Notes: generated by a model from the sequence alone, not told the origin. Positions 21,811-34,891 are shown, numbered from the stretch's first letter. The stretch is DNA of 64,000 nucleotides from Calycina herbarum (GCA_001414485.1 LLEY01000008.1:558001-622000), one strand, 5' to 3'. Made by a program: numbers and translations.

Positions 21811-24749
21811 CTTGATGGATGGGGGTTGAAAAGTGACTTGACTGTTTTGAATTTGTCTTAAGTTGGAAACTTGACATTGGTTGTGGATGGGGCTGATTGG
21901 AGTTTATATCTCCAGAGAGGAAAGTCATGGAAATCTTGTCACCCCATGGTGAGTTCAGCATCCGGTCGTAATGAAGAGGTGACCTTGGCGATCTAAACAG
22001 TTGTAACGTCAACATGTTTCCAGCCGTCCATCGAGTGAATAACAAACCTACTCCAGCCTGGAACTGAACTTTGAGGCGTCAAATCATGAGTTTGCTCAAG
22101 CCTTTTGCAGCCCTTCATTACATCAATTATACACTATAATCTGAGCAAACATAAGACCATAAGCCGTAGATCTCGTATTCGAACCTATGTCCAAAGATTG
22201 GCTCGCCCAAACGAGGCATTGAAGTCTGAATGAAATCGTGGCTGAAGTCACGCAGATATCATACGAGTTTAGGCAACTCTCCGACAAGTTTGTGTGTATA
22301 TGTGGTATTACATTAATACTTAGTGCTACTATGCCTACCGTTACCTGTAGAAATCGAAAGTGTACTTGTGTTACCTCGTATTCTCAGGGCTGATCGTCAG
22401 GTGCCGGATGCGGGGTTTGTTGTTACACAATTATGGAGGAACCATACTCCAATCGAACTTGAAAATTGTTCAGTCAGGTGTACTGATGATCACGTTGTCA
22501 GCACTAGTTGAGAAAGTTTCTTTTGATTTATGGTAGAGATTGGTGATTGAAATATGTAAGCTGATGAAGATCTCGAAGTGTTACATCATTTGTTTTCTTG
22601 GCTGAGTCGGCTCGCTTAAGCCCCTATGATACAGAGACGGACAACTCTTCATGGGAGGCTGAAGTTTTACAGATTTACAATCGATGATGTTAACCACAGT
22701 ATCGGTGACCAGAATGATGGGAGATTGGAGATTGGCCCATCAAATGACGTTTTCGGAACCCCCAGTTTCCAACGTTGTCTCGAGGCTGATCCAATTAACA
22801 GCTGAAATAACAAGATGATGACGAGTGAAGTGTTTTATTTGGGCAGCGTATCTGGAGTTTGGTCGCACATGAAATTTCTTTGCTTTATTTGTTGGATTGA
22901 AGAGCAGGTTCAGTAATCTTGAAAAATTCGAGGTTTCCGCCAGAAGTTTTGCGTTTCAAACCCGTATCCCCTCCAGGTTTGGTATCGACTTCAAACCTTG
23001 CACTCAAACGCAGGTAATAAGGGGTACTTTCTTAAAGAAAACAGTTTCATCGTAGTATATGCGCATGCACCAAGTAACTTAAAGTGCTTTTTTCGGTCTA
23101 AAAGCATACACTTTGAGAACACTTTTGAAGTGTCGATAAACCTAGAAGAGATAAAACCATCGCATTTACTAACGATTTCATGACCTTTGCCCACAGGAAA
23201 ATAGAGGAACGCAAATCGAATGTAAGGAAAAGGGCAAATTACAAACCAAGCTTGCGGAGTGATGGAGAGTGTCGACCTTGAGTCTCTTGGGCCCCAAACA
23301 CGTTTGTTGGCAGCACCATGTTATCATGAGCCGCTTCTTAAGATGAATATCCTCTTGGGTACTTACTCTGAAGTATTCTTATTTTTACGCAAAGCCCTGG
23401 GACGCGGGCGCTCCAAGTTTCTTTAAATATGGAATGAGTGCAAGAGCTAGAACAACTTAGGCAAGCGATGAGTTTTGGAAGAGATGGCACAAATATGTTA
23501 CCCACGTCCCATCGAGAAGCTTCGACTCTCGAGGTCGAAGTCAGTCCTTCCTTTCTTTGATCACCACTTAGGGAGGGAATCGAGGCAACTTAATTACCCC
23601 TTCCATGACTTGCAGGCCACCATGGCGAGAGCCAGAGAGGGTAGCACTTCACAGCTTACACCCAGCCTAGTTTGGTTCTCCATTTCGAGGTCATTCTTTA
23701 ATTTGCCTCGACTACTTTCGTTCGTTCCTTCCCTGACTTGACCACCACCTTGGCGAGACTCTCAAGGTCGCTCCTTCCTTAACTCCTCAACTCCTCAACC
23801 CTCGTCCCTCGACCCAACCACTTCTATTTTTAAGCCGCTCCTTCTTCTCTCTTAACCTTGACGTAGACCCATGACGAGTGGAGAATGGTCCACTCCCTCC
23901 AGAGTATAAACCCCATATATACACTTTTTCATCGTCGAAAACGAGTCGCGGGGGTTGGGCAATTCTCTTCTCTATCCAGACCTACAAGGCCAAGCATCAA
24001 AACGTGTTATACTTGGTACTAATAGTAGTCGTGGAACGTTTCTTACCCCCCCTCCCCCCGGGGGGGTTTTATGAGTACATTCGAGGGTTCATTTGTCCTG
24101 CCAGGCATTGACGTTGGATTCAGCTACCCTACGGGGACGGAAAAAGGAAAAAACATCGGAATTTCCTCCTATGCAGAAACCCCAATCACAAAAATACTAA
24201 AAAAATCTAGAACGAATCTTTAATAGCTAACGAGTAATACAACCAAATTACACCTAATTTGATTTCTGTGTTGTGGGTTTTATTTGTTTTAATTTAAGAC
24301 CATCTTTGAGGGAACAAAATCCGGCGTTTTTTTTCGTGGTCCCCCCCTACCTGTCGAGGTCGCTGGCATGCAGCTCTAAAAACCCAATTTAGGGTCACGG
24401 TCGCACGGGTTCCTGCAAAAATGCTACGGTCTTAATACCCAAATACCATCTCAAGAACTCATTTGAGAGATTGAACCTTCTTACGACTTGACAAAGATGC
24501 TCTCAGGAATCGATCTAAATTCTTGTTATATTTTTACGACCTGACTTGACTATACACTGTGCAGTGTGCAGCTTTTGACTGTGGGCCTTTCCCTGTGCCT
24601 CAATCGGCACCTATTTTGGCACTCGTACACTGAGAGGATTAGCACTGAATCCCCAAGGATCTTCCCCCCTTCCCGCGTTAGAGCGCCCCGCCGCATCGCG
24701 ACTTCACTCCCCCAACCATCACCATGATCCGCTCGACACAGTCAACACC
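21811..24749. other. Large gene-poor interval
   Basis: About 2.9 kb without a supported gene. From 23500 to 23830 the sequence repeats loosely related phrases such as CTCGAGGTCG, CTCCTTCCTT and ACCACCTTGGCGAGA; a related phrase, AAGGTCGCTCCTTC, recurs at about 35562. It also has a C/G homopolymer run at 24047-24067. Short open frames here are not convincing. Confidence 0.4.
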
Positions 24750-26500
24750 ATGACTTCTTCACAAGAGAGTAACAGTAACTCAGCAAGAATGTGCAAGCCT
24801 CGAAAACTACTGCGTCTTGCCATCCGCGCCGTTCTCCTCGTTATCCTAGCCTGGGCTTTCCTCGCTTTATCGTGGGCGTTTCTCCCCTCTCCGAATCCAG
24901 AACCCGTCGATGGCAATGGCATCGACTACCCAACAAAAACGCTTCTTGCCGGTAAGAAGCTCACCAGAGTATATGAGTAAGTGCTCCATGTTCGAGACTG
25001 CCTCGAAAGAAGCTAACGAATTTGCCTGATTAGTACGAGTAAACTCAAGCTTCACAGTGACTCTCGTTCGGGGCGTTCAGGCTTCGCACTAGACTTCCAA
25101 TTCGATGCCGACAACCTTGCCATCCTCGTAGGCTCCGACTATGCGGTACCTTTATTTCAAGACCAAGAAACGAATGGGTCTACGTCGCGAGTGGAAGTTC
25201 GACCCTCAGCGGCTGCAGCCCACGAAAAGGCGATGAAGGAGGTAGGCTTTGCCACCACCATGTTGGAATAGCAGAGCTAAACGTAATTGCAGAAAGAAAT
25301 CCAGTTCTTGCGACATAAACTCCAGAGAGGCTTGTTACGTCGAGAAGGGCCCATAAAAGAAGAAATGCAACAGAATTCCGACATTTTGAAGAAACTCGAA
25401 TCACATTCACAGCTGGAAGCCAGCATCATCAAGGCAACCAATGTCCATAAGGTTTTGAAAGCTATCTTGAAGCTCCCGGAAAGCGATTACCTCAGCCAGT
25501 ATAATATCAAATTACGGTCCGATGATTTGCTTCAAGAATGGATCCGCAATCTTCAAATTGCGGTCGACGCGCCGAAGCAGATAGGTGAGTACCCAACTTC
25601 TCTGAGTAAATTTCTTCTTTGGGTAAATGCCAAAGTTGAGACATTCCTCATAAACTTTCGATAATGGTTGAGACTCATGCTCCTTCTACTCCTCAAATAT
25701 CCTTGAAGAAGTACTGACTCCAAGATCCTGCAGATGCGTATGTATATGCGCCAGTTGGCGATACAGACGGAGCAAATCTTCCCTGGTTTGACTTCGCAGA
25801 TGCCGTACTGCTTTATTGGCAGATACACAAGGAATTAGTCACCTTCACAGTATCAGCCAGATTACACAAGTGGAGTGAGGGAGGGGGTGATTTCCGAAAG
25901 GTTGAATTGTACCTCGACATGAAGTACATAAAACCTCCGAGGGAGATCTCTCTATTCACACTGGAAATTCGTGGTAAGGATAAGTCAACCATAAGTGTGG
26001 CAGTACCAGAAAGACCGATCTCTTCATCGCCATCCAGGACCTATCCAATCCGCGCTGCTATCATCCAAATTCTTGCACTGACTGTGGCATTCGTCAACGA
26101 TCTTTTCAACAACGCTTTTGGGTCCATAATTCAAGTCATCTTCACTACAGTCGCTGTCGTGTTTGCTGTCTTTCTTTATGGCTTCCTTGCTTTAGCATTC
26201 ATCTTCTCGCTTTGGAGATGTTTGGGAGGACCTTCCTTCGAGGCCTCCACCCAAAGACTACAAAACCGCCTGGTGATCCTAAGCCAGAATAAGCGTCTCG
26301 AATTTCTCAAAATCGGTTCTTTGCATGATACTTTGGACTCGATTTACCAGAGCCAAAGATTCAAAACTGCGCTTAATATTTGTCGGCATGGATGGCACCC
26401 TGAAGTCGATAGAAAAAGAGCCGCCGAAGAGGAGGAAGCTGATAAGATGGAAAAGGCCATATATGGTAAGTCTCAGGGGGTCGATATATCTAAATCATGA
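24750..26500 (+). CDS. Fungal membrane protein of unknown function (500 aa)
   Basis: Four exons: 24750-24976, 25034-25241, 25293-25584 and 25725-26500. The last acceptor could equally be 25733/25734, which drops three residues in frame. The N-terminus has a basic stretch followed by a hydrophobic segment at residues ~21-46 (a signal anchor). Two more membrane segments lie near residues 352-372 and 376-406, and a charged tail (RAAEEEEADKMEKA) follows. The middle contains charged helical sequence with coiled-coil character (KEIQFLRHKLQRGLLRREG). No family is recognised, but splice sites, frame continuity and composition make it a real gene. The topology suggests an extracytoplasmic middle domain between the N-terminal and the C-terminal segments. 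Confidence 0.75.
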
Positions 26501-27209
26501 ATATATATGGGAGTCTCGGCGTTTGGGTAACGGAATTTGCGGGAAACTTCTGACAGCTGAGGGAATATAATCGGCTCTTTTTCCCTCTCTGCTTACCTTG
26601 ATCGAGACTTGCAAAATCGTAGGGCGATCTGGAAGGTAACTGGTGCCTTCATTTGGTCATACAGTTGTCGACATATCCGACATCGACCATTGTTAGCCAC
26701 CAAAGGCATTGCGAATAGTTGACCGAAGTGAGTGATACCCTAAATTTTCCTAGATTCTCAAGCCGAACACTCCACAAAGCAATTTATGATGATATTTTTG
26801 TACCTATTTTGTTATTTTGTACATTTTCTAGATGGCTGTTGTATTTCTTTCGTCAATATCCAACAGTGTAAATTTGAGCACCAGCTACCGTATAGCCGAT
26901 TACATTTAATCCCATAACCACCTCAACCCATCTCGCTCATTTATCTCTTTGACAACCTCCATTTCGTCCTCTCTTTTCCTTCTTCGGCACAAAATCCCCT
27001 TTTGCGGCTGGACATGCCAACTTCCGTTGGATTTCCCAACAACAGAGAGCCCTGAACCGCCAACCTCTACTTGGTTCTCTTTCTCTGTTGTTTTCACTGG
27101 GCCAGGCTTTTGACCATTGCTCCTAGCAATTCAGGGCGAGGGGGATTGATGTGGTTTCGAGATGACCACGTTCAAGTTTCTTCTGACTTCCGCAACGGAG
27201 CGAGCTCCT
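26501..27209. other. Intergenic between convergent genes
   Basis: Nothing beyond the 3' flanks of the membrane-protein gene and the convergent DUF3431 gene. Confidence 0.35.
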
Positions 27210-28332
27210 TCAGGTGGTCAGGGACAAAGAAGTATTACGCAAGTGGGTCAATGCCTCCTCGTCTTGAACCTCCCCATTCCAACCAGTTCCAGGCCAGCCT
27301 TGTGGCAGGACTGCGGAAGGTGGGAATGCCCATCGCTCACCGCATTTATCTTCACCTCCACACTCCAAGTTACAAAGACCAAAGACATTACAGTAACATT
27401 CCTTCGCGTTTGGACAGTGGACTACTGTATTCCCAAAAATCATATGCCACGAATACTCAAATATTCGGCCGCTGATTCCGTCTTCGAGCGTGGTGTCTAG
27501 GAGCCATTGTCGCCAGCGTATATAATCTTCTAGCGGTCTTGACTGAATTTTTTCTGGTGTGAGGGCGAATTGGCCACAGCAGGCTACACCGATGACTTCG
27601 GGGAGGGTTTCGTTGGGGAAGAGTTCGAGGAATGCTTGGGAGTATGCTAGTTGAGTTGTGTGGAAAGCTTGTTCGGGGGAGTTTACATGTTCTGGGTTGA
27701 GTTTTAATTCTGATGGACAGCCTAGGGTCCAGGCGCAGCGGAGGTTGACGTAGCCTTGTGACTGGACGTATGGGAGTTGTAGGTTCTGGAGAACTGGGAC
27801 ACCATCTGGATTTTTGTAAGTGGGTTAGATTTTCTTTTGGTCTTGAGGGTAGATACTGACCGTATAAAGGGTCATCGTTGTGCCATTGGTATCTTTGGCT
27901 GTGCATGAATACCACGATATCCGGAAGATTGTTGTATGCCTCAATCATGTATGTGAGATAAACCATTGCCTCGCGACCTTTATTTTTAGGCACTTGGTAT
28001 TGGGTTGTTTCGGAATTTACAACGTATCTATTGACTTGCCAATCTGGGAGATGGGTGTGAATCCATGATGTATCATCTGCTTCTACACTTGCTACTACTA
28101 GTGCTTTCGTAGGGGGAGCTTTCGTAGGGGGACTTTCTTCAAGTGGTACCTCGGGTGGGTTTTGAGGCACGTTTTTGAGTATGTATTCGTGACGAGTTTG
28201 TGAGTATATTTGTGTTGGGAATAAGGAGATTGTGTAGAGACTGAGGGCCATTAGACCTGTGAGGGCAAGAAGGATATTTGTTCGGTGTTTGCGATGCATT
28301 GAGTAAGAGAGTGGTGGGATTGAGGATTTCAT
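27210..28332 (-). CDS. DUF3431 type II membrane protein (355 aa)
   Basis: Two exons, 28332-27861 and 27805-27210; the intron 27860-27806 has GTCAGT and ATCCAG. A signal anchor lies at residues ~18-38 (TNILLALTGLMALSLYTISLF). The luminal part matches the DUF3431 family: ALVVASVEADDTSWIH, LPDWQVNRYVV, KNKGREAMVYLTYMI, NLPDIVVFMHSQRYQWHND, then a LRCAWTLGC segment and a GVACCGQFALTP segment after the intron, and a Cys-rich end (CPNAKECYCNVFGLCNLECGG). The family resembles Golgi/ER glycosyltransferase-like proteins of fungi, but no reaction is established. The length is normal. The start at 28332 is the first ATG that keeps the anchor; an in-frame ATG at codon 12 is an alternative. Confidence 0.88.
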
Positions 28333-28987
28333 TTTGACCAAGGGGCTCTGGATCTCGTAAATACATCTTTTATTTTTCAAGTGTTGGACTCAAGAATGAA
28401 GACAACATGTTATTTAATACTGCGGTTTCGGGGAGCTCCTTGTTGGTATCATATATTCGTTGGTGTGGTTGATGTTGGTTCCAACATTCCTTGTAATTTC
28501 TTCATGGGCGCAGCGGCTTTTTCTTGAACCCCTGTGGGAGATCCTGAGGATGGTGTTTATCCGACCACTGTAACGGGGTAGACGCGCTGATGGTGGGCTG
28601 TTAGGCGCCTGCGGGTGTGGGGGATGTTACAGGGGGGGGCTATTTCGGGATGTTGGCGTGGTTGGTTCTATTTACTACACTGGGAGGGAAATTCGACGAT
28701 ATCGTAATCTGATATAATACCAACAATTGACTCAATTACAGCCCCCAAGCAGGACATTGATCTATCTGCCAGCTGAATACTACCAACTCTCGAGGTTTCG
28801 CTTTGATTGAACTCTGCTCCGAAATATGCTCCGAAAGTTCAGTATTCATGATAAATACAGACTAAAAACATGTTAGTGACGATGAAAAATAATAACGCAC
28901 TCATTCTACTTACAGCGCACACCAAGAAACCTCCATACCCTCTACAACTTTATTCATGATCCCGAAACAAAATCTGCCACCTAACTC
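28333..28987. other. Intergenic, no supported gene
   Basis: The upstream region of the DUF3431 gene and the 3' flank of the BTB gene. Nothing is recognised. Confidence 0.35.
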
Positions 28988-30152
28988 TCACTCTGATTCT
29001 GAATCTCCATAATCCGCATATTCAAAGAGTCTAAGACCAAAATGACCAAATTCCATGGATTTAAGGCTTCGCCCGAGCTCCCATATTTTCCCGTGGTCAT
29101 CGGAAATCTTGCAGTATGATTGCATTTTCACTTGCCGTATCGTAGCAGCTAAATCTACGTAGCACAGCAGATTGTAGGGTGGTTGAGGCAAAGGCCACAG
29201 CTCGAGAGACGATGCGCTTCTAAGAAGACTTCCAAGAAGCAGGCTTTCACATATAGAGTTGTTGTTTGGGCACGATTTAAACCCAAGGCATTGCGATTCT
29301 TCTACGAGAAGTTCGAGATAACTGAGGGCCGCGTGTATGTCCTCTTGCCGAAGTTCTTCGATCTCATCTGCAAAGATAAGTCAGCCTTGGAATCAAGAAA
29401 GAATAATTTCCTAACCAAAAATTCTCTCTGGAATTGGCAGCGACTCAGAGAACCGAGAACCTTTTTTGAAAGGAAAGTGCTTGCTCGTCGAATGGAGTCG
29501 GGCGACGAGTGTCACTTGTTTAAACTCACAGGGAGTACGAAAAACATAAGTAATGGCCATCCAAACCATCAAATCCTCACACATCCTTATAGGTATTTCA
29601 TCCTTCAGCACTTTGATCCAAAGTTCTGCAATCCGTTTTGTTGACTTGTACATGTCGTATTTATCAACGAGAATGGCGAGTTCTGCGAGCGTCGACAGGT
29701 CAACTCCCCTTGGAACCGCCATAGTTAGACCGTGTATGACACTCATCAAAATCGCGAAAGCGGTAGGGTTATCCTCTGGGAGGTTGATGGTCACTTTTCC
29801 GTTCAGACTCAATTCTTCTCCTTCCTGGAAGTTGCTTTGAAGCATAGCCTTGAAAATATTGGAGGCTTGAGATAGATGTCGGGAGGAGACGAGCATGGTT
29901 GGATTCGGGCTTGCCTCCAAGTTGTTTTCTCCGTCTTCTTCGGATATGGATGAGTTGGAAATAGATGAGTCGGATCTCTTTCTTTTCCTTCAATGTTTGA
30001 TTAGCGTCGCTCACATGGAAGTTTTCTATTGAAGTGGAGTCTCACAGGCCGGAGTTTAATTCCTTCTTTTCATTCTCCTCCTCCTCTTCTTCCTTCTCAA
30101 AGGTGAATTTGACATCCCCGTCAGGGTAGAAAACCATATCCAGAAATGACAT
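28988..30152 (-). CDS. BTB/POZ domain protein (352 aa)
   Basis: Three exons: 30152-30046, 29987-29416 and 29367-28988; the sum is 1059 nt. It starts MSFLDMVFYPDGDVKFTFE, has an acidic insert (EEEEEENEKKE) and a KRKRS basic patch, then the BTB core: MLVSSRHLSQASNIFKAML, ITINLPEDN-like strand and LAELAILVDKYDMYK. This arrangement (PDGDV, then VSSRHLSQASNIFKAML) is usual for the fungal BTB family that is expanded in moulds. BTB domains mediate dimerisation and cullin-3 adaptor function, but the role of this family is unknown. A second BTB gene follows 430 bp upstream in the same orientation, so the pair looks like a local duplication. Confidence 0.88.
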
Positions 30153-30582
30153 GATAGTGATGGATGAAAGATACACAGCTCCGTAGTAAGTTTGACAGCT
30201 CACCTACCTTACGTAAACACGCGTCTCCTCAATGGGTTGTTAATGAGTTTAGATGTCTGCCGATCGCGTTGTTCCTGTCAAGAAGTCAACGCAACAAGCA
30301 GGCGCGAACCATGCCCTGGGTTCCGTACCTGCCATCCTGGCTTCGATGCGTAGTCTGGTGACTCCGGGTTCCCGGCTATAATCTCATCAACAACTTCGGG
30401 GGTAATAAAACTCTAATCATTCTGATTTGAACTTCAAAGTCTTGCTTGAGGATCCAGTATTTTATATATATCCTGGGCACGTGATTGCACTTGCACTTTC
30501 CGGAGGCCAAATGGCGGTGGTGCAATATTTAAATCTCACTGATATACATAGTTATTCCTATTAAATACCTTCCAGTTTTGGA

Positions 30583-31558
30583 TTAACTGTTTGGTTCATC
30601 TGAACCAAGCAAATCGAAAATTAGGAAGAGGTCACATGGTCTCTCGTTCTCTGCGCAGCGTTTGTCCCAGGCTAGGATCCTTTTGTGGAGCCATCTCAGG
30701 TAGTCTGTACCTCGCTTGGTTCTGTAGATTCTCTCGCTTCTAATACTTTCTAAGTAAAAGTCAGCAACTGCCACCTCCTTTTATCAGACATGGCTTACCA
30801 ATGATTGACTGCAGAATCGGAAGAGACTCAAGAAGTTCTCTTGCTTTTGGCGATGTGAAGTCTTCCAGGCGAGGGCACTTCGCTATGACTTTTGTTAATG
30901 CCCTGCGTTTTCGAAAGACCCATGCGATGACCAGTTCATTAAAACTATGGAGACCAAAGTTGACCTCATATTCCTCAGGGCCCCAAAAGTCGGAAAGCCT
31001 TCCAATGCACCCTTGCATTAGGTACTTGTCAACTGTTCTTACCAAGTTCATGACTAAAGTCTCATCGGTAGTCTTGGCTGGAAGTTTGCTGTTTTGTGCA
31101 TGGACGATGGCCATAATAATTGAGAAAGCTTGTAGGTCATCGTCTAGAAGAGCGAGGTTCAAAGTGCCAGAGGTCTTCAAAGTTATTCCCTCTTAAAAAC
31201 TATAGGCATTTAATAATTGCTTTGAAGACAACCGAGGCAAGGGTCACTATACCGAGTCAGTAAAGTCTAACTCAGAGTTGCGGTATGCAATGAAAGTAGA
31301 GTCAAGATGAAAACCGTGAGATATCCTGCGGAGACAGGGTTGTCCGTATTGAGAATGAAAGTAAGGACATTCTTACAGTGCTTGGATGACACAAGCTTGT
31401 AGCACTTGGGTACTCCTTCAGACAAAACAAGACCAGATTCATCTTTTTGCCTAGTAGAACATCAGTAGGTGGTTGAACTATTGCTGGGTTTAGGAAACTT
31501 GCTCTGGTTTTCCAAACTCCAACATCACGTCGCCATCAGGATCAAAGATTTCAGTCGC
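30583..31558 (-). pseudogene. Second BTB/POZ gene, apparently broken
   Basis: It opens at 31558 with IFDPDGDVMLEFG, continues with VPKCYKLVSSKH and, after a ~130-bp intron, LTLASVVFKAIIK, the same BTB layout as the neighbour. Immediately afterwards an in-frame TAG appears at about 31204, and the downstream part (EGITLKTSGTLNLALLDDD, then LVRTVDKYLMQGC) is in a different frame, with no splice sites to bridge it. The last exon, 30747-30583, has normal junctions (GTAAGC, ACTTAG) and ends DLLGSDEPNS. A first intron beginning GCAAGT near 31490 is needed to join the first two pieces. Either this is a recent pseudogene or the sequence has an indel. Confidence 0.6.
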
Positions 31559-32116
31559 TGGTGACATGTCTGCCAGAAGAACGGAGATAAGATGGGTATG
31601 TACTACTTCGTGTGTTGTACGGTATTGAGTGCTCTTTCAGGTATATATTTGGAGATATTTGCGGGATGAATTGATGAAGTTCGATGTTGTAAACTTGTTG
31701 ATGATGATAAGCCATGTTGTGTGCTTTGTAGCAGATACTTATGCAAGCAAAGCAGTGGGGGTCAGTATCACCAGTTAGGAGTGAAGTTGTAGTTTTTCTC
31801 AACTACATTTACCTTTTCACAAAGTAATTTGTCACATCTAAACATATTGCTTTCTCAGTCATCTCTGAAGTGAATTTGAGACAAGACGAACAGTTATATA
31901 ACTATTATAAAAATCTTCCACAAACTTTATTGACAATCATGAATAGCATACAATTTTCCCCCGTATTTGGCTCGAATATAATCTGGCTCAAATATGATGG
32001 GTAAGCATAGGGATTTTGTCTAGACTCGTATGCTCCTCGGGAATGGTCGGAGTCTCGTACCCGTTGGAGGTTTACCCCAACAAGCGAATCCTCGACCATT
32101 TTCTATTTCACAACAC
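31559..32116. other. Intergenic, one weak open frame
   Basis: A minus-strand frame at 31905-32099 (begins MVEDSLVGVNLQRV) could be a downstream exon of the small gene at 32117-32398, because that frame ends at a GTAAGT donor-like site. This is not established. Confidence 0.25.
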
Positions 32117-32398
32117 TTACAGGTCGTCAATGCTCATGTATGACTTTGCTTCAAGTCGCTTCATCAAATTACTCTTTGAAAGATTATATAAAATCATTGA
32201 TTTATTATCTATTTTAATATAAAGTACAGCCACATCGTCCATATGGTTTCTTGGGGCTGCAGTGCTTCCTTGTCCTTCATACCGCCTATTGGGAGGAGGT
32301 CCTGATACAGTGTCTGAATTGACGCGCTTTCTTCCAGACATGTTGAAGATTGTAGGTGGGGTGGGTGTATTAAAAGGTAATGGGTTTTGAGAAGCCAA
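32117..32398 (-). CDS. Small hypothetical protein
   Basis: The minus-strand frame contains an ATG at about 32341 (MSGRKRVNSDTVSGPPPNRR), preceded in frame by a possible earlier start. The peptide is short, basic and proline-containing at the start. It ends at a TAA that overlaps a GTAAGT donor-like sequence, so the true product may be longer and spliced into 32099-31905. No family is recognised. Confidence 0.3.
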   Translation of the reverse strand: MASQNPLPFNTPTPPTIFNMSGRKRVNSDTVSGPPPNRRYEGQGSTAAPRNHMDDVAVLYIKIDNKSMILYNLSKSNLMKRLEAKSYMSIDDL

Positions 32399-33842
32399 GG
32401 TTGGAAACAGTTAAAGACTAGGTTTAAAGGATCGTGTAGAACTGTGGTGGTTTCAGAGATTTGTGAAATTTTTAGAAGATATTTGTTGTTTTTGATAGAA
32501 AGAAGAGAACCCATCAAGATTCAGGGTATTTATAGTTTTTCAGAAGAGGGATCTGTGATTGTGAGAGAAAGTGATACCCTTTGTGAATAACCAAGGGGGT
32601 TGAATCATATTTGTGAGAAAGGAGGTGTGGATGAGAGAGCTTGAGTTGGCAACTCTGTGAATCAAGATTTCTTTATGATGCCTAAGTATATGGGAGATTA
32701 TTCTCTGTTTCCAGAGAGGTAGTTTCGTTCTGGCTGCTTCAAGTGAAGGCTGATCAAATCAAAGAAAGATTTATCTTCTCACGCTTTGTCAGTGAAAGCA
32801 ACTTGGTATAATATAGCGCGTAATACTGGTTATTATTCACTCTGAGCATTGGACATGGAGGCAATGACTACCTTATCTATGAATTTATATTAGCTTCATT
32901 CCGGTAATAAAATCTGTCTTATAAACTCCAACATATCAGTGTATTATACGGAATGGAGAACAAGGAATAGACTCACCGATTATAAAATTTTAATCATAAA
33001 TCATTTATTAAGCACTTTCAGTAGGACTTTGCTTTCGCTTTTTATAAACACGCTTCTCTAATACTCTCTCAAGGTCCTGTATAGCTCTTAGGCTCCTGAT
33101 CTTCTACACTCACACGCTCCCACGCTTCTACGCTTCCGCGCTTCTTCGCTGCTTCTACCTCTAACTTGATGTTGCTATAGTGTCGAAGAAGAAGAAGAGA
33201 TTGTAAAAGTAGGAGATTATATAGAGCGTTTACACCTTGCTTAAAGTAGGCGTCTTTTACCCTTTCCTTCTACAAACAATTGATTGGCTTACATTGACAC
33301 ACCAGCCAACATACCAAAGTACCAACACCTCCAGCATGCCAACTATCCTTTGTACATTTCAACTCGTACGGCAAGCAGACTCCAACATCAGGAGATGAGC
33401 AAGTTTTCTTTCTCTTATGACATCACGATTACCTCCTCTCTGTAATTAATTTTGAGATGTGCGGATATGTGGATGAAGCACAAGTCGGTTCGTAACTATT
33501 TATATATATTTCTGTTTACAAAGAGGGGGGCTTGCATCTTGGTACAACTCTTATTCAATTATTTCTGATATAATTCGTGGAAGTTTTACAGAGGATTAGT
33601 TTCGCTAAGCGAGGGACACCCCTGAGCATCACCATACAAAGAGGCAGTCGCATTCACATTGGTTAATACCTTGAGAATACGACCTACGTTCAATACTTTG
33701 ATGGATTGGAAATAATCGACGCATGCTAAGACTGAAGCTTAGCTAGGAAATTCGTAGTATCATGAGAGTGCATTTTAGATACAAATAATCGCTGCAAAAA
33801 GAAATATACTCATCGCCAAAAAATGGGGCAGAATCCGCGAAC
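32399..33842. other. Gene-poor AT-rich interval
   Basis: No supported coding sequence. At 33100-33200 there are short runs of CTTCTACGCTTCC-like and GAAGAAGAAGAAG repeats. Confidence 0.35.
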
Positions 33843-34891
33843 TTAAGCGCTCAACAATCTTCTGAGTTCCTTCCGATAAATTCCCAATTGTTTCTCCATT
33901 TCTTCGGCTCTTCCAGCTGCGTCAGCCACACGAACCGCTTCACCAAAATTTGCCTCACTCAACTCAAGTAAATCAATACCCGCAAAGATATCACCTTTCG
34001 CTCTACCAACGGATTCAAACCAGGGATAACAGTCTCTAAACACATGACGAGCAATTCTAACTGAAATCTCAACAGTTTTTCCTGTACGCCAGCTGTAATG
34101 GCTGAAATATCTTATGGTACAGGCAATATTCAAACGCTCCAGATTGGTGGTTTGTGCTAAAATTGCCATTGCGGGGAAGTTGATGGACTTGCGAGAACGA
34201 GAATCACACCAATGAAGGATGGTGATGTCGCGTAGCAAGGTTGAGTGCCGTGGTCCAATCTGGGAGAGGAAGGTGAGGAGTGCGTTGTTGTCTGCTACCC
34301 TGATGGGTTGGGAGTAAAGAAGGAATGCTGATTCTGCATGTATGGTCTTTGAGACGGTGAGGATGTTGGGCGCGAAGGTATCATCGGTGCGTATGTCGCG
34401 TTGTCCCCAATGATTTCGATTGAATTGTGGATCACACGAGTCGTCTGTACAACGTACTGCCACACGGCGATGAGATTTTGTGATGCTGGTAACGAAGATG
34501 GGACCAGATTTGCAGCCAATTAGTGCCAGCTGGTATATCTTGTTTCGAAGCTCTGCTGGCAAGGACCTGTGTTTATGAGCATATTTCCGAGACCTCAAAG
34601 AGTAATATTTACATGAATGGAAAGATTTTGTGTTTCGGGAGAGGTTTGGTTTTCTTGTGGGTCCTGGATCGCTAAGTGGTTTTAGCTAAAGATCAATTTG
34701 TAAAAATCGAACCAACAAACCTTAGATTGCGGTTCAAATGTCTCTTCATCATCCAACACATCATCATTGGTTTCCTCGTTGTAGCACACTTGATGCCGTC
34801 TGCGTTTGGGATATCGCACGCCATATGCCATAGAATTAGATTCCGGCAAAACAGAGCCAGAAATGAGGTTGTTCTGGACGATAGAAGACAT
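33843..34891 (-). CDS. F-box-like fungal protein (317 aa)
   Basis: Three exons: 34891-34721, 34671-34613 and 34566-33843; the sum is 954 nt. The last junction restores FPFMSLPAELRNKIYQLAL, the motif that opens the large fungal family of F-box-like proteins with a LPxELRNxIY signature. It is followed by ILTVSKTIHAESAFLLYS, also characteristic. These proteins are numerous in moulds and mostly uncharacterised. The N-terminal ~75 residues are hydrophilic, with basic and acidic stretches (KRRRH; DDVLDDEE). The start at 34891 gives an open frame through all junctions. An SCF-adaptor role is possible but unproven. Confidence 0.8.
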
